Position numbers and translations under genes: made by a program | NCBI RefSeq assembly: GCF_001466725.1 | Contig: NZ_CP013650.1 | Span: 1,426,001-1,490,000, forward strand | Length of the DNA stretch: 64,000 nucleotides | Source: Lacimicrobium alkaliphilum | Lineage (GTDB): Bacteria > Pseudomonadota > Gammaproteobacteria > Enterobacterales > Alteromonadaceae | Direction: 5' to 3' | Shown here: positions 63,341 to 64,000 of the stretch, one piece after another | Numbering within the stretch: position 1 is the first letter of the stretch | How the letters are laid out: each line of letters opens with the position of its first letter | The notes under the pieces: model-generated | Told to the model about the DNA's origin: nothing | Database searches by the model: none | Seen by the model: only the letters and a program-made list of their open reading frames with translations

Positions 63341-64000
63341 GAATAAGGGCTCCCTGATCTGTATTGGCCTGGGTATAACCCTGGGCAGCCAGCTTAGTGA
63401 GCTGACGAAAAACCAGTTGCAGCAGGCGGATGTGGTGTTTTTTCATGCCAACAGCCATTATCTGACCGATTTTCTGGCCCGTTTAAACCCTAATCTGGTG
63501 GATATGCAGCCCTTTTACGCACAGGGTGAAACCCGGCTCGACAGCTACAAGGCCATGGTGGCAGCGGTGGTGGAACAGGTACAGCAGGGCAGGCAGGTAT
63601 GCTGGGCCTGCTACGGCCATCCGGGCATTGCCAGTTGGCCCCTCATCAGGCCATTCGCCAGTTGCGCGAACTGGGTTACCGCGCCGAAATGCAGCCTGGC
63701 ATCAGTGCCGATGCCTGCCTGTGGGCTGATCTGGGTGAAGACCCTATGGACAGCGGCTGTGTGCAGATGGAAGCCAGCCAGTTTCTGTTTTATCAGCAAC
63801 AGATTGATACCAGTGCCTATCTGGTGCTGTGGCAGATCAGCATCGCCGGTGATCATACCCTGAAAAGGCTCGATAGTGACCGCGACGCGCTCGCGCTGCT
63901 GGTGCAAAAGCTCGGGCAGTGGTACTCGCCGGAGCATCAGGTGATTCTCTATGAAGCCGCCGACCTGCCCATCTGGCAGCCGCGCTTAGAGCGCGTGCCT
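63330..64000 (+). pseudogene. SonM/OphMA-like peptide backbone alpha-N-methyltransferase, frameshifted as read, 3' end beyond window
   Basis: Starts with GTG at 63330 (or 63333), overlapping the GGDEF gene by 8-11 bp. The first frame gives GSLICIGLGITLGSQLSELT, FHANSHYLTDFLARLNPNLV, FYAQGETRLDSYKAM and ACYGHPGI. From about 63641 the homology moves to another frame: PHQAIRQLRELGYRAEMQPG, ISADACLWADLGEDP, MEASQFLFYQQ and LVLWQISIAGDHTL, open to 64000. GHPG and the following conserved H are 17 nt apart where relatives have 18, so one base is missing. The fold is tetrapyrrole methylase; Y, R and Y of the OphMA/SonM active site (FY...R.DSY) are present. It may be a real mutation or a sequencing error in the CCCC run. 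Confidence 0.82.

Overview
The window is a bacterial chromosome segment of moderate GC content, almost certainly from a gammaproteobacterium of the Alteromonadales (Alteromonas/Shewanella relatives). This rests on gene order (yhbY-rlmE-ftsH-folP-glmM-tpiA-secG-tRNA-Leu; tRNA-fMet-rimP-nusA-infB-rbfA-truB-rpsO), on a GntR-type propionate regulator with TTGTCGACAA operators, and on an AcnD/PrpF-type methylcitrate cluster. No phage, transposase, integrase, rRNA or CRISPR array was seen.

Layout. 1-2.8 kb: a minus-strand MoxR-DUF58-TgpA set (the TgpA gene runs off the left edge). 3-4.2 kb: an H-NS-like protein and YhbY. 4.3-10.7 kb: housekeeping run rlmE, ftsH, folP, glmM, tpiA, secG, tRNA-Leu(GAG). 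10.7-30.7 kb: about 20 kb of mostly accessory genes placed between tRNA-Leu and tRNA-fMet, which lie close together in enterobacteria: an SRPBCC protein, a Lon-like protease, SpoVR, a degenerate receiver protein, a pirin, a RelE/HTH toxin-antitoxin pair, a LiaF-like protein, a 2155-residue secreted amylase-pullulanase, a UPF0114 protein, a glutaredoxin-like protein, RoxA and a prolyl aminopeptidase-like hydrolase. 30.7-37.7 kb: tRNA-fMet and the translation/transcription factor cluster. 38-44 kb: a YfcC-type transporter, a CBS-PAS-GGDEF-EAL protein, a ParD-like/MetAP overlapping pair and a periplasmic binding protein. 44-48 kb: the electron transfer flavoprotein genes with ETF-quinone oxidoreductase. 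48-51 kb: two membrane proteins of unknown role and SelO. 51-58.8 kb: the propionate 2-methylcitrate cluster prpR-prpB-prpC-acnD-prpF, whose gaps are filled with small repeats. 58.8-61.1 kb: an esterase-like hydrolase, a BLUF photoreceptor and a periplasmic binding protein.

The most interesting locus is at 61.37-64.0 kb. A 68-residue protein resembles the split-borosin precursor SonA (helical binding domain plus short C-terminal core). It is followed, with translational coupling, by a membrane TPR-GGDEF diguanylate cyclase, and then by a gene overlapping it that encodes a tetrapyrrole-methylase-fold enzyme closely resembling the peptide backbone alpha-N-methyltransferases SonM/OphMA. As read here the methyltransferase carries a one-base frameshift near 63.64 kb and continues past the right edge. 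This is a candidate backbone N-methylated peptide (borosin RiPP) system linked to c-di-GMP signalling.

All assignments come from reading the sequence and from recalled family knowledge; no database search was run.
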